From contig JAUWBI010000004.1 in NCBI GenBank assembly GCA_030601745.1, forward strand, positions 20,147 to 84,146: 64,000 nucleotides of DNA, written 5' to 3'. Origin of the DNA: Phycisphaerae bacterium (GTDB taxonomy: Bacteria > Planctomycetota > Phycisphaerae > Sedimentisphaerales > Anaerobacaceae). Shown one piece after another: positions 28,620-36,712 of this stretch. The notes beneath the pieces are model-generated. The model was given only the letters and a program-made list of their open reading frames with translations, was not told where the DNA came from and made no database searches. Within the stretch, counting starts at the first letter, position 1. Each line of letters starts with the position of its first letter. The position numbers were made by a program, and so were the translations under genes.

Positions 28620-28886
28620 CTAAACCTGATTATGAGGGTGTTCCATTTCCTTGCGCATTTCACTCAGTCGCTCTACTCGATATCCATCCTGTTCTGATTT
28701 GCCGTTCAGCCAGTTGTTTGTGTTGTGCAGCCAGGTGAAGCATTCGTAGATTGTCTTCTCGGACGCTGCCTGGTTGCCACTGATGATTCTGTCAGCCAAT
28801 TTCCTGACTTTCAGCCTGCGGATGTAGATGATAATCGTGTGGACCACAAACCAGACAAGTATAACGAACAATATCAACTCAAACAT
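28620..28886 (-). CDS. Small N-terminally anchored membrane protein
   Basis: 88 residues from the ATG at 28886 with AAAGG 7 bases upstream (28894-28898); a longer form from 28901 lacks a ribosome site. Residues 2-22 are one strong hydrophobic helix (FELILFVILVWFVVHTIIIYI), followed by a basic stretch (RRLKVRKLADR) and a charged helical cytoplasmic part with one Cys and two Trp. The arrangement of a short anchor and a helical tail fits an inner-membrane spanin or a small accessory membrane protein. It is cotranscribed with the gene at 28414-28605. Confidence 0.5.
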   Translation of the reverse strand: MFELILFVILVWFVVHTIIIYIRRLKVRKLADRIISGNQAASEKTIYECFTWLHNTNNWLNGKSEQDGYRVERLSEMRKEMEHPHNQV

Positions 28887-29124
28887 TCTCTGACCTTTCA
28901 ATAAATCTGATTATGGTGTGTCGGCGTTTTTGGGGGGCGGCTTTAACCTGCATCAGGAGCAAACAGTATAAAAGGGGTATCGTAGGTAGGGCCGGCCAAA
29001 GAAAACGCAGCACAAGCCATCCTCATAAGCCGAATATACACAGATTCGGCCAAAACAGGCAAAATGGCACAATAATAGTGGAAAAATAAATCTTGAATTA
29101 TTTTCAAAAAACTTCAGATTTTAT
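28887..29124. other. Intergenic stretch between minus-strand membrane pair and small-RNA promoter
   Basis: No convincing gene is seen on either strand. It separates divergent units: the minus-strand membrane pair and the plus-strand small-RNA candidate. It contains a G-run (28931-28936) and an AT-rich half next to the promoter, but no clear minus-strand promoter could be assigned. Confidence 0.4.
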
Positions 29125-29153
29125 TTGACCTTGCCGATATAGTAAGATATAAT
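29125..29153 (+). promoter_or_regulatory. Near-consensus sigma70 promoter for a small RNA
   Basis: TTGACC (29125-29130) and a perfect TATAAT (29148-29153) are separated by 17 bases. The predicted transcription start is about 29160, directly at the first arm of the inverted repeats described for the RNA. This is one of the strongest promoters in the window and has no convincing protein gene behind it. Confidence 0.75.
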
Positions 29154-29159
29154 ACAAAA

Positions 29160-29283
29160 CGCTATGGATACCAACGACAATCATAGACCTAAACAGAATC
29201 ATAATAAGGTAGCACAAAAAGCCCTACGACGATGTCCGGTCTCCCCCCCAGCCGGTATCCATAGCTTTGTAGGGCTTTTATTC
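29160..29283 (+). ncRNA. Candidate ~120-nt small RNA with interleaved inverted repeats and terminator
   Basis: The predicted 5' end carries GCTATGGATACC (29161-29172), perfectly complementary to GGTATCCATAGC (29254-29265). A second pair, AAAAGCCCTAC (29217-29227) and GTAGGGCTTTT (29269-29279), overlaps it in order A-B-A'-B'. The two helices therefore form a pseudoknot or exclude each other. The second helix ends in a T-rich stretch and would act as an intrinsic terminator. Between them lies a small CCGG/CCGG hairpin (29236-29255) presenting a run of seven C. A 165-codon frame starting inside the RNA overlaps the repeats and hairpins and is rejected. Family unknown. Confidence 0.65.
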
Positions 29284-29345
29284 TTGGCGGGGCTGGTAGG
29301 TTTGGAGCTTTGGGTGTGGGCGTCTGGGTCACTGGCCCTGCTTTT

Positions 29346-29442
29346 TTTATTGCATCTCACAGGGAGCGGTCATTTCTTCCGCAAATTTCGCCTGATGAAT
29401 GTTTCGGTCTTTTTCATAAGGCAAAAGCCGCTCCCATTTTTT
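29346..29442. repeat. Hairpin cassette, copy 1
   Basis: A unit of about 97 bp beginning TTTATTGCATCTCACAGGG. GGGAGCGG (29362-29369) pairs with CCGCTCCC (29428-29435), followed by a T-run. The conserved interior reads CAAATTTCGCCTGATG and AAGGCAAAAG. It is about 75-80 percent identical to the unit at 29544-29637. It may be a small RNA or a terminator-like module. Confidence 0.6.
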
Positions 29443-29543
29443 ACTGCATTTTGGCAGGCCGGAGCGATGCGCTCATTTTTCACCTTTTTATTTAGCTCAA
29501 GCTCAAGGTGTTTTGTTATCAGATTCGCTCGCTTCGGTTTGTC

Positions 29544-29637
29544 TTTATTGCATTTCACAGGGAGCGGTCAATTCTTTTACAAATTTCGCCTGATGGGTGT
29601 GTTTCGTTCTTTAAGGCAAAAGCCGCTCCCGCTTTTT
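29544..29637. repeat. Hairpin cassette, copy 2
   Basis: Second copy in the same orientation: GGGAGCGG (29560-29567) with CCGCTCCC (29623-29630) and then GCTTTTT. The interior CAAATTTCGCCTGATG and AAGGCAAAAG blocks are conserved, while the sequence between copies is unrelated. It ends 15 bp before the Cys-rich gene at 29652. Confidence 0.6.
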
Positions 29638-29651
29638 ATTGTAGATGAGTT

Positions 29652-29870
29652 ATGCAAATAAAAAAATGGTATCGCTGGCTTAAATGCAAAACCGGAAAGC
29701 ACGAAAGAAATTGGGGCTTTTATTCGTTTGGGAAGGGGACAGTGATTTTCCGCTGCCTTTACTGCAAACATTTAGAGGAAATCCCCCTTGACGACTTGAC
29801 GGAAAAAGAGAGAGACTTTGTTTTGGACCTATATAAAGAGCTGATAGGATGGTGGAACAAGCAAAATTGA
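29652..29870 (+). CDS. Small Cys/His zinc-ribbon-like protein upstream of the integrase
   Basis: 72 residues. The N-terminus is basic and aromatic (MQIKKWYRWLKCKTGKH). A second knuckle, FRCLYCKH, follows near residue 35, giving C-x4-H and C-x2-C, as in small zinc ribbons that bind DNA or proteins. The C-terminal half is an acidic helix (LTEKERDFVLDLYKELIGWW). It lies 14 bp before the integrase gene, so the two are probably cotranscribed. An excisionase-like or regulatory helper role is possible, but this is not a recognised excisionase family. The ribosome site is weak. Confidence 0.6.
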   Translation: MQIKKWYRWLKCKTGKHERNWGFYSFGKGTVIFRCLYCKHLEEIPLDDLTEKERDFVLDLYKELIGWWNKQN

Positions 29871-29884
29871 AAGGCAGGTGACTT

Positions 29885-31417
29885 ATGAGAGTTTACAAAC
29901 CGAGCTACACAAAACCCTTGCCGGAGAAGGCAAAGATTTCCTCCCGCAAGGGTAAACGATTCGCAAAGTTCAAGGATGCAAAAGGCCACACAGCCGAAGC
30001 ACGTCTAACGCAGGCGGGCGATAAGATTCTCTGCGAGACCGTGCACTGGCATATCGGCTTCGAGGACAACCGAAGTATTCGTAGACAGCTAAAAGCGTTC
30101 ACCAATGAGCAGGCAACGAAACGTCTGGCCGATAGAATCCAGCAGCTTTTGAACTGCAAGGCGAACAACCTGACACCTGATACAGGATTGCAGAAATTTC
30201 TTGAGCAGATACCCGCTACGATACGGGATGAGCTTATCAGCTTTGGGTTGCTGGACGGGACGGCGGCGGGACGAACCCTTGCCGAGCGCATTGAGGATTT
30301 TCGGGACTACCTGACAAAGAAGGAACGGAACCCTAAATATATCAGGGGAACCATATCGGGCATAAAGCATTTATTCGCCGACTGTGAATTTGAAAGTTGG
30401 AGCGATATAAACGCCGATAGGTTAAAAGCACACCTGGACGAATTGAGGGACAGGGGGGACGGGATAAGTAAGCGAACCTATAACAGCAAGCTGAAAGCGG
30501 CGAAACATTTTTGCCACTGGCAGGCAAAGCAATTACGCACAACGTCTTCGATAGATTTTATTGAGGGATTAGATAACGAGGGCACAGACAGGCGGCACGA
30601 ACGCAGGGCGGCTACGCCTGACGAGATACGCAGACTGTTAGAGGTTACGGCTGCGGGGCCGGAGCGTTACGGAATGAGCGGCAGGGAACGCAGCTTGTTA
30701 TATCGGTTTGCTGTCGAGACGGGATTTAGGGCCGGAGAAATTAGCACTTTAACAACGGGCTGTTTCGACTTTGACAATCTGACCGTAACCGTTAAGGCCG
30801 GTTACTCGAAGCACAGACAAGAGGACGTCCAGGCGATAAGGCCGGAATTGGCAGCGATGTTAAAAGAGCATTGTCGGGGCAAGCTGCCGACAGTAAAAGT
30901 ATTCGGCGGCTCTTTTAAGCAGTTGACCAACAAGGCGGCGGATATGTTAAAACTTGACCTTGCGGATGCGGGGATACCGTATATCGAGAATGACAGGATA
31001 TTCGACTTTCACGCTTTCCGCCACACTTTCGTTACCAGCTTGCGTAATGTATCGAGCAGGACGGCCCAGGCGTTAGCCAGACACAAAAGCTCCGCTATGA
31101 CCGATAGATACACCCATATCGAGTTACACGATGAGAGGACGGCTCTGGCCGACCTGCCGGATTACGGTGCGCCGAGCAGGGAAAGTCAAAGGGCCACAGG
31201 GACGGACGATAAAATCTTGTCGAAATCTTGTTTTCAGGATGCACACACACGGACACAAGCGGAAACTGGCGGACAGAAAACCGCTTTAGCGACACAAAAA
31301 ACGCCGTTGGGGGCTGGTAACAAGGGGGCTGATAGGATTGGCAGTCTGCTTCTTTTCGGCGACCGCCGTCGCGGCTGCACTGGCCCCGCCCCTCGGAGGG
31401 GCTGGGCTGGCAGCTGA
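29885..31417 (+). CDS. Tyrosine recombinase (phage integrase)
   Basis: 510 residues with AGG-rich ribosome site before the ATG at 29885. Residues about 125-225 form the SAM-like core-binding domain (LAERIEDFRDYLTKKE, KRTYNSKLKAAKHFCHW). The catalytic domain has R282 in GFRAGE, a Lys in the hairpin GYSKHRQEDV, HAFRH (H376, R379), H400 in ARHKS and the nucleophile Y409 in DRYTH. All catalytic residues are present, so it should be active. A polar tail of about 80 residues follows; its coding sequence overlaps in antisense the start of a Tat-signal gene. It would integrate and excise the phage-like element to its left. The attachment core cannot be fixed with one end visible. Confidence 0.9.
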   Translation: MRVYKPSYTKPLPEKAKISSRKGKRFAKFKDAKGHTAEARLTQAGDKILCETVHWHIGFEDNRSIRRQLKAFTNEQATKRLADRIQQLLNCKANNLTPDTGLQKFLEQIPATIRDELISFGLLDGTAAGRTLAERIEDFRDYLTKKERNPKYIRGTISGIKHLFADCEFESWSDINADRLKAHLDELRDRGDGISKRTYNSKLKAAKHFCHWQAKQLRTTSSIDFIEGLDNEGTDRRHERRAATPDEIRRLLEVTAAGPERYGMSGRERSLLYRFAVETGFRAGEISTLTTGCFDFDNLTVTVKAGYSKHRQEDVQAIRPELAAMLKEHCRGKLPTVKVFGGSFKQLTNKAADMLKLDLADAGIPYIENDRIFDFHAFRHTFVTSLRNVSSRTAQALARHKSSAMTDRYTHIELHDERTALADLPDYGAPSRESQRATGTDDKILSKSCFQDAHTRTQAETGGQKTALATQKTPLGAGNKGADRIGSLLLFGDRRRGCTGPAPRRGWAGS

Positions 31418-31555
31418 GGCCCCATCCTGCCACTTGCACAAGAGCAAAACAAAACAACTCACTGCCAGTATGGCTGTGGTGCCGGCCAGGAATTGGCGGC
31501 GAGTCAGATGGCCGGGACGCTTCAGTTTGGTACTGGATGAAGTGTGCAGGGTCAT
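31286..31555 (-). pseudogene. Start of a Tat-exported protein, probably truncated at the element junction
   Basis: 89 codons from the ATG at 31555, with a perfect AAGGAG at 31563-31568 seven bases upstream. Near residue 18 the sequence LTRRQFLAGTTAILAV is a twin-arginine signal with its hydrophobic core. Only about 50 residues follow, and these are Ala/Ser/Pro-rich with no recognisable enzyme domain. The last 132 bp lie antisense to the integrase 3' end. Planctomycete proteins with this leader are normally 300 residues or more. The likeliest reading is a host gene cut by integration of the element, so that its 5' end marks the chromosomal side. A genuine short exported protein is the alternative. 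Confidence 0.5.
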
Positions 31556-31664
31556 AATCAAACTCCTTGTCGTTGGGATTTTATAACCGTTCGGGCCTCC
31601 TGCGAACCCAAGTATTTCACTTGACTGGACAGGGCTATACACCCAGCAGCAAAACACCCGTTCG

Positions 31665-31723
31665 CCCCGTTAGAAATTTCCCCTTTTTGTATCGTATTGT
31701 CCATTGTAGAATTTCTAACGGGG
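31665..31723. repeat. Palindromic repeat, GTTAGAAATT family
   Basis: CCCCGTTAGAAATT (31665-31678) and AATTTCTAACGGGG (31710-31723) are perfect inverted arms around a 31-base centre. Read on the minus strand the arm encodes NPVRNS, a peptide I recall as the translation of repeats of this kind in related genomes. A related copy with GTTAGACATT arms lies at 51595-51678. It looks like a REP or MITE-type element. Confidence 0.6.
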
Positions 31724-31857
31724 TTCGCATTTGCTGCAACATAACGCGCCTTGCGGCTACTTGTCAAATCCTATTGCAAAAACTTTCTCAAAAACCCTCT
31801 TTTCACACAAATATCGGCGATTTCATTTATCCCATCTACGACCCTGTACCAATTGCC

Positions 31858-31904
31858 CAGCACCAAAAGAGCTTGGCTCAGTCGTTTTTGGTGCTGGACA
31901 CGCC
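31858..31904. repeat. Palindromic repeat carrying TTTGGTGCTGGACACGCC
   Basis: CAGCACCAAAA (31858-31868) and TTTTGGTGCTG (31886-31896) are inverted arms. The 18-base stretch at 31887-31904 recurs exactly, in opposite orientation, at 63557-63574, where it also forms part of a palindrome. The rest of 31418-31924 holds no further gene that I can support. Confidence 0.55.
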
Positions 31905-31924
31905 TAATTAGTGCGGGGTTTGCC

Positions 31925-34900
31925 CTAACGGTGAATGATTACCCTGAGCACCTGGTTTTCCGTGAGAGTTAGCTTTTTCTTTAGTGTGATATCGAGACGT
32001 CCGTTTTTGAGCATGTAGTCAATTTTGATGGGTCTGGCTCCCACTATTATGAAAACTTTCACCGACCGGAAATTTTCGGGAACGGTAAAGGCAAGAGACC
32101 TCAGACTCAATCGACCCCAGCGCAGCTCGATTCGCTCGCTTTGTATTAGGCCGTCTTGCTTTTGTGTAAACGTGCCCCAGCCCTCAGCGGCCGTGAAGGC
32201 TGCGCGGAAATTATCCGGCGTTAGCCTTGGCGCAAAGCCGAGATGGCCCTTCGGGCCGTGGTGCTCATAGCCAGCAAGGGCTGTATAGACGCCCCAGCTC
32301 GCCATTGCACGCGCGTAGTGGTCGCCGCACTCAACCTCGTTGAAGGGGTTATGCCTGGCCGGGTGGTAGCGCTCGTGGATGCCCCGGCAGATAGCGAGCG
32401 CCTCGGTAACCATGCCTTCACAGACCATATGGCCGGCCACCTGATACTCGATGCCCGTCCAGACCTCATTCTTGTAGCGAACGCCGGCCGCGAGATATGG
32501 GCTCTTGGGCCACGTGCAGATGAACAGGCCGGGCTCGCCGGCCCTGGCAAACCAGCGCTCCGGTTTGTGGGTGGCGTTGTACGGCCCGATGTCGGGTGCC
32601 CAGTTGTATTTCCAGACGGACTGCAGTGCCTTTGTGACGTGTTCCGGCGGGTAGATGTAGCCGAGCCCGAGTTGATGCGCCCAGCCCTGGCCAAAAAGCT
32701 GGTCGGACAGGCACCCTTTTGCATACTGGTGTTTTGGATGCTTCTCTGTGTCGACAAGTTGAATGAAATATTCGCCGTCCCAGAGGCGCTCGGCGGTGAG
32801 GCGGCTGCCACTTTCAAATATCTTTCGGCAGCGTCTGGCGAACTCCTCGTCGCCCATTTCTCTTGCCATCTCCTCGCCGGCGCGAAGGGCAGCGAGGTAC
32901 AGCGAGCCGACGAAGGTGTTGGCTCCCTCGAAGTTGATGTCATACGTGTTGTGCTGGCTGCTTTCGATGAGGCCGTCGTCGTTGCCATCGCGGGCGATGG
33001 AGAACTCGAGGGCCTTCTTGATGCGAGGCCAGTTGCGCTTCAGGAAGGCAGCATCGGCAGACATCTGGTGCTCCCGGTAGGCCTTGAGTATGGTGCCGCA
33101 CTGCCCATCGGCGGCGTAGGCGAGGTTGCTCCGGAACCCGACCAGGCCGCTTTTGCTGTCAAAGCCCTGGCCAAAATCCTGCATTTCCCTGGCGCTGCGC
33201 TCAAGCTCGGGAAAGAGGCGGGCTGGGGCGTGGGCATAGTTCCACACATGGGTACAGGTGCCTGCGCAGCAGCCGACGCCCTCCCATGCCCAAAACCGGC
33301 CGTTCTTCCACCACTGGCACGTCCCCGTCGCCAGGTTGCACACGGTCGAGTGAAGGCGGAAAAGCAACCAGCGAGGCAGCGTGCTGTCCTCGTAGTATGT
33401 ATCGTGCCACTTGCGCGTGTCGCCCACGAGGCGTTCGTGGTTATCAAGGATATAATGTGCGACCTCGGCTGCACTGTTGAAGCGGTTGGCGTACTCCCGG
33501 CCGTTCGGGTGGTTGGGGAAAAACCAGCTCAAAACAAAAGTAAAGGTGCGTTTTGCTCCAGGGGCTAACTCTACCTCTTGGCTGCAGAGGGCTGCGTTGC
33601 GTCTCTCGGTGACGGGAAAGGCGATATCCCTGTCAGCGTGCAGCTTGCCGGCAGCATCCCCAGCAAGGCCGAGAACCTGGTGAGTCTTCCGTAGTGGGGT
33701 GTCGCGTTCGGCAAGAGCCAGTACCATCGAGCCATAGTCCGGCAGTTTATCGAGCGGACCCGCTGGGAGCTTTTGCGGCTCGTCAGAGAGCTCGATCTGG
33801 TCAATGTTGATGTGACCCCACCCGCCGGAAGCTCGGTCAACGATTTCGATTCGGGCTGTTTTGCCTTCGAATTCCTGCACGTTCCAGAAATGCCAGTCGA
33901 GCTTCTCGTTGTTCTTGCCGATTGCTGTATGCACCACCTTACCGTCTATAAGCAGGTTGATGCACGTCTGACCTGCGTGATTGCCCCCACCGATGAGGAA
34001 GTTGATGAACTTCCGCGAGATATTAAATGGTGGCGAGGTCAGCGTGCCGTGTGGGCCGTCCATACCAAGGAAGGTGTTCACGAGCCCTTTTCCGAGAAAG
34101 CCGGTTACCCTTTGCTGTTCGGGGAGCGTACCCTTCGCAGGTCCTTTCCCAAAAGCTTTTCCGGTCACCTTCCAGTCAGCATAGTCTGGGCCTTCGAAGT
34201 CGGCGAGGACAATCTTCGGCCGCGGTTTCGTCGCGCCCTCCGGTAGAGGTGCTTTCTCAACCGTGTGGATCACCAAGGTGCGGCCTCGCTCGTCAACGAT
34301 GCGGCTTCGGCGCAGACCGTGGATGGTCGGGGCGGAATGGATGCAGACGGCGTTTTCGAGCCATCCTAAAATGCCGGCCCGAAGGCTTTTGCCGGAGATG
34401 TTTTCGACCGTGATATGGAACAGCGTTGCCGGCAGGGCCGAGTCTTTCGCATTGAGCGGAATGAAAGGAGAAAAGACCTCCAGCTCAACCTTCACGGGAA
34501 ATCCGTCTTCGCGGTAGCGGACAATGCCGACAGGATATTCGCCGGCGAACTCTACGGTTGAAAAATTCCGATTCAACAGCTTTGCGAGAGTCTTGCCGTC
34601 CTTCTCCACAATCACAGCGAAGCCGGAATCCACGGGCGAGTCGGGCTTATAGGTGCGGTAACAGTTCTGCCCATAACCCGTGAAAACGTGGCGGTTGAAG
34701 ATTTGCCAGAGGCCGAGCGTCCCGTCGCCACGCAGATAGAGTTGACCCGTTGCAATACCGCCAATGGGCATCCCGATTGTGTCGAGCTCTTTGCCGCGAT
34801 AGGTTTCGGTGGTGCCCCGCTCAAAAAGACCTCGCGCCCATTCCTGCGAGAGCTTTTTGTCCGCGGGAATTAGGCGTTCTGGTCGTGACTTGCTCTCCTC

Positions 34901-34975
34901 GGCTGTGCTATGAAATATCGGTAAAGAGCTGCAAACCGCAAACCCAATTACAATCACCCAAAATTTTCTCATCAT
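31925..34975 (-). CDS. Exported GH116-family glycosidase (GBA2-like) with inserted beta-sandwich
   Basis: 1016 residues. A signal peptide covers about residues 1-25. A GH116 N-terminal beta domain (60-250; IGMPIGGIATGQLYLRGDG) is interrupted at about 258-410 by a lectin-like insert (VLADFEGPDYADWKVTGKAF, INFLIGGGNHAG, WGHINIDQIELSDEP). The (alpha/alpha)6 catalytic domain follows. RFWAWEGVGCCAGTCTHVW near residue 565 holds the likely nucleophile Glu, and HNTYDINFEG near 677 the likely acid Asp, by analogy with human GBA2. Such enzymes cleave beta-glucosides or beta-xylosides. GC content is visibly higher than in the phage region. AGGAAG precedes the start, and a second ATG lies 3 bases on. Confidence 0.8.
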   Translation of the reverse strand: MMRKFWVIVIGFAVCSSLPIFHSTAEESKSRPERLIPADKKLSQEWARGLFERGTTETYRGKELDTIGMPIGGIATGQLYLRGDGTLGLWQIFNRHVFTGYGQNCYRTYKPDSPVDSGFAVIVEKDGKTLAKLLNRNFSTVEFAGEYPVGIVRYREDGFPVKVELEVFSPFIPLNAKDSALPATLFHITVENISGKSLRAGILGWLENAVCIHSAPTIHGLRRSRIVDERGRTLVIHTVEKAPLPEGATKPRPKIVLADFEGPDYADWKVTGKAFGKGPAKGTLPEQQRVTGFLGKGLVNTFLGMDGPHGTLTSPPFNISRKFINFLIGGGNHAGQTCINLLIDGKVVHTAIGKNNEKLDWHFWNVQEFEGKTARIEIVDRASGGWGHINIDQIELSDEPQKLPAGPLDKLPDYGSMVLALAERDTPLRKTHQVLGLAGDAAGKLHADRDIAFPVTERRNAALCSQEVELAPGAKRTFTFVLSWFFPNHPNGREYANRFNSAAEVAHYILDNHERLVGDTRKWHDTYYEDSTLPRWLLFRLHSTVCNLATGTCQWWKNGRFWAWEGVGCCAGTCTHVWNYAHAPARLFPELERSAREMQDFGQGFDSKSGLVGFRSNLAYAADGQCGTILKAYREHQMSADAAFLKRNWPRIKKALEFSIARDGNDDGLIESSQHNTYDINFEGANTFVGSLYLAALRAGEEMAREMGDEEFARRCRKIFESGSRLTAERLWDGEYFIQLVDTEKHPKHQYAKGCLSDQLFGQGWAHQLGLGYIYPPEHVTKALQSVWKYNWAPDIGPYNATHKPERWFARAGEPGLFICTWPKSPYLAAGVRYKNEVWTGIEYQVAGHMVCEGMVTEALAICRGIHERYHPARHNPFNEVECGDHYARAMASWGVYTALAGYEHHGPKGHLGFAPRLTPDNFRAAFTAAEGWGTFTQKQDGLIQSERIELRWGRLSLRSLAFTVPENFRSVKVFIIVGARPIKIDYMLKNGRLDITLKKKLTLTENQVLRVIIHR

Positions 34976-35168
34976 TCACTTCCTCTCTTTTTATTCTGTG
35001 CATCCAAAAACCGTAAACAAGGGGTATCGCACCTATAGCTGCCGATGCAAAATGTACTGAATTTGCGTGCTCAAGAACCCTTCTCTCTATCCAAATTAAC
35101 ACAAAGTCGTACTAAGTGCCCATTGTAAGAATGGGGGCAAGTACTTATGAATAACATGCCTGCGGCAA

Positions 35169-35241
35169 TGAGAGTGTTGGGACTCGAACCCAAGACCTAC
35201 GGCTTAAAAGGCCGTTGCTCTACCGACTGAGCTACACTCCC
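35169..35241 (-). tRNA. tRNA-Lys (UUU)
   Basis: On the minus strand a full cloverleaf starts GGGAGTGTAGCTCAGTCGG. The acceptor arms GGGAGTG and CACTCTC pair with one G-U. The anticodon loop is CTTTTAA between ACGGC and GCCGT, giving anticodon TTT. The T arm holds GGTTCGAGTCC, and the discriminator base is A. No CCA is encoded. Such genes are common phage attachment sites, but the integrase lies 3.7 kb away, so nothing here links the two. Confidence 0.95.
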
Positions 35242-35354
35242 GATATCCATTAAAACAAAAGGTTAAAGCAGTTCTTCAAAAATGTCAACACAAAACGCCT
35301 TTGCAGGAAAATTAAACGCGCGTTTCTGTACAAAACAAATTGGAAACCATATCG

Positions 35355-35383
35355 TTGACAGTTCCATCATTAAAAGATAACAT
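35355..35383 (+). promoter_or_regulatory. Promoter candidate for the isocitrate dehydrogenase-family gene
   Basis: TTGACA (35355-35360) and TAACAT (35378-35383) are 17 bases apart. The -35 is consensus; the -10 matches four of six positions. The gene starts 33 bases downstream. Confidence 0.5.
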
Positions 35384-35415
35384 ACTATCTTATAAATAGT
35401 TGGGAGCGTTAGGAA

Positions 35416-36495
35416 ATGGCTGATGTAACTTTAATTACCGGCGATGGAATTGGCCCGGAAATTGCAGAGGCTGCACGCAGGTGCATCGATGCTACGGGCG
35501 CTGGAATCAACTGGGAATTGGCGCAAGCAGGTGTGGATGTAATGGCTCGGCTTGGGACCCCCCTGCCGGACGCCACTGTCGAATCAATTAATAAAAATGG
35601 CATAGCGTTAAAAGCACCTATCACTACGCCAGTCGGAAAAGGTTATAGAAGCATAAATGTGCATCTTCGTCAGATGCTTGATTTGTATGCTTGTCTAAGG
35701 CCCTGCAAAAGCTATAAGGGCGTGCGAAGCAGATACTCCGATATTAACCTTGTGGTCGTGCGCGAAAACACTGAAGACCTTTATGCAGGCATTGAATTTC
35801 AAAAGGGCAAAGACGAGACGGCTCAAATTATCAACTGGATAAATAAACACAGCAGCCGAAAGATAACCGAAGACGCCGGCATAAGTATAAAGCCCATTTC
35901 GGTCAAGGCCACAGAGCGGATAGTCCGTTTCGCATTTGATTACGCCCGAAAAATGGGGCGTAAAAAGGTAACGTCCGTCCACAAAGCCAATATTATGAAA
36001 TTCTCCGATGGCTTATGGCTTGAGGTAAGTCGAGAGGTCGCAAAGCAATATCCTGATATCGAATTTGAAGACCGGATTGTTGATAATATGTGTATGCAGT
36101 TGATTCAAAAGCCCGAGCTTTACGACGTAATTGTGCTGCCGAACCTTTACGGTGATATAATAAGCGACTTGTGTGCCGGGTTAGTCGGCGGACTGGGCGT
36201 GGCACCCGGTGCGAACATCGGCGAAAAAATAGCTATCTTCGAGGCAACTCACGGCAGCGCACCAAAATACAAAGGCCAAAACAAGGTCAATCCAACAGCT
36301 CTGATACTCAGCGGCGTGATGATGCTAAGACACATAGGCAAAACAGTCGAGGCGGACAAGCTGGAGACAGCGGTGGCCGCGGTAATTGCCGAGGGCAAAA
36401 ACGTAACGTACGATATGAAAGCAGACCGCAACGACCCAACTGCTGTCGGGACAAGCGAAATGGCTGACGCCATCATTGAAAAAATCGAAGGCTAA
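35416..36495 (+). CDS. icd: NAD(P)-dependent isocitrate/isopropylmalate dehydrogenase family, probably isocitrate dehydrogenase
   Basis: 359 residues. It opens with the family signature [69 protein letters not shown] and [18 protein letters not shown] follow in the expected order; the last two hold the metal-binding Asp residues and the cofactor loop. The [10 protein letters not shown] stretch is typical of the short NAD-type isocitrate dehydrogenases related to mitochondrial IDH3, rather than isopropylmalate dehydrogenase. It would convert isocitrate to 2-oxoglutarate in the TCA cycle. GGGAG at 35402-35406 is the best ribosome site. Monocistronic by spacing, with its own promoter. Homoisocitrate dehydrogenase remains a weaker alternative. 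Confidence 0.85.
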   Translation: MADVTLITGDGIGPEIAEAARRCIDATGAGINWELAQAGVDVMARLGTPLPDATVESINKNGIALKAPITTPVGKGYRSINVHLRQMLDLYACLRPCKSYKGVRSRYSDINLVVVRENTEDLYAGIEFQKGKDETAQIINWINKHSSRKITEDAGISIKPISVKATERIVRFAFDYARKMGRKKVTSVHKANIMKFSDGLWLEVSREVAKQYPDIEFEDRIVDNMCMQLIQKPELYDVIVLPNLYGDIISDLCAGLVGGLGVAPGANIGEKIAIFEATHGSAPKYKGQNKVNPTALILSGVMMLRHIGKTVEADKLETAVAAVIAEGKNVTYDMKADRNDPTAVGTSEMADAIIEKIEG

Positions 36496-36712
36496 CCGCT
36501 TACATTTCCGCCACATACTCAACGGATTACTTTCAAAAGATTCAAAACACCGAAGGCGCTGAAAACTAACTTCCTAAAATACGAAAAAATTTCTTTTTCA
36601 AACTAAAAAACAACAAGTACAAGGCAAAAAAGGCAAATAAATGAACATTGACGAGTTATTCACGTATAAAAATGAAGCTTTCTGGCCGATAGTAATTTAT
36701 TAGGGGAAAAAA

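Noticed and set aside
29160..29283. Retron-like msr/msd reading of the inverted arms
   Set aside because: The 5' and 3' arms look like retron a1/a2 repeats, but no reverse transcriptase is present in the window.
29164..29661. 165-codon plus-strand frame before the integrase
   Set aside because: It starts inside the small-RNA arms and runs through two repeat cassettes; the protein is a hydrophobic and basic mixture of the repeats translated, with no ribosome site.
32243..33568. 441-codon plus-strand frame
   Set aside because: It lies antisense to the GH116 gene and arises from its high GC content; no start signal or domain.
34990..35102. Minus-strand stretch reading LIWIERRVLEHANSVHF upstream of the GH116 gene
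   Set aside because: It resembles a small membrane protein fragment, but it has only a GTG start, no ribosome site and runs into the GH116 start in another frame; perhaps a remnant, not enough to call.
35169..35241. tRNA-Lys as the attachment site of the element
   Set aside because: The integrase lies 3.7 kb away with intact host genes between, and no duplicated tRNA end was seen.
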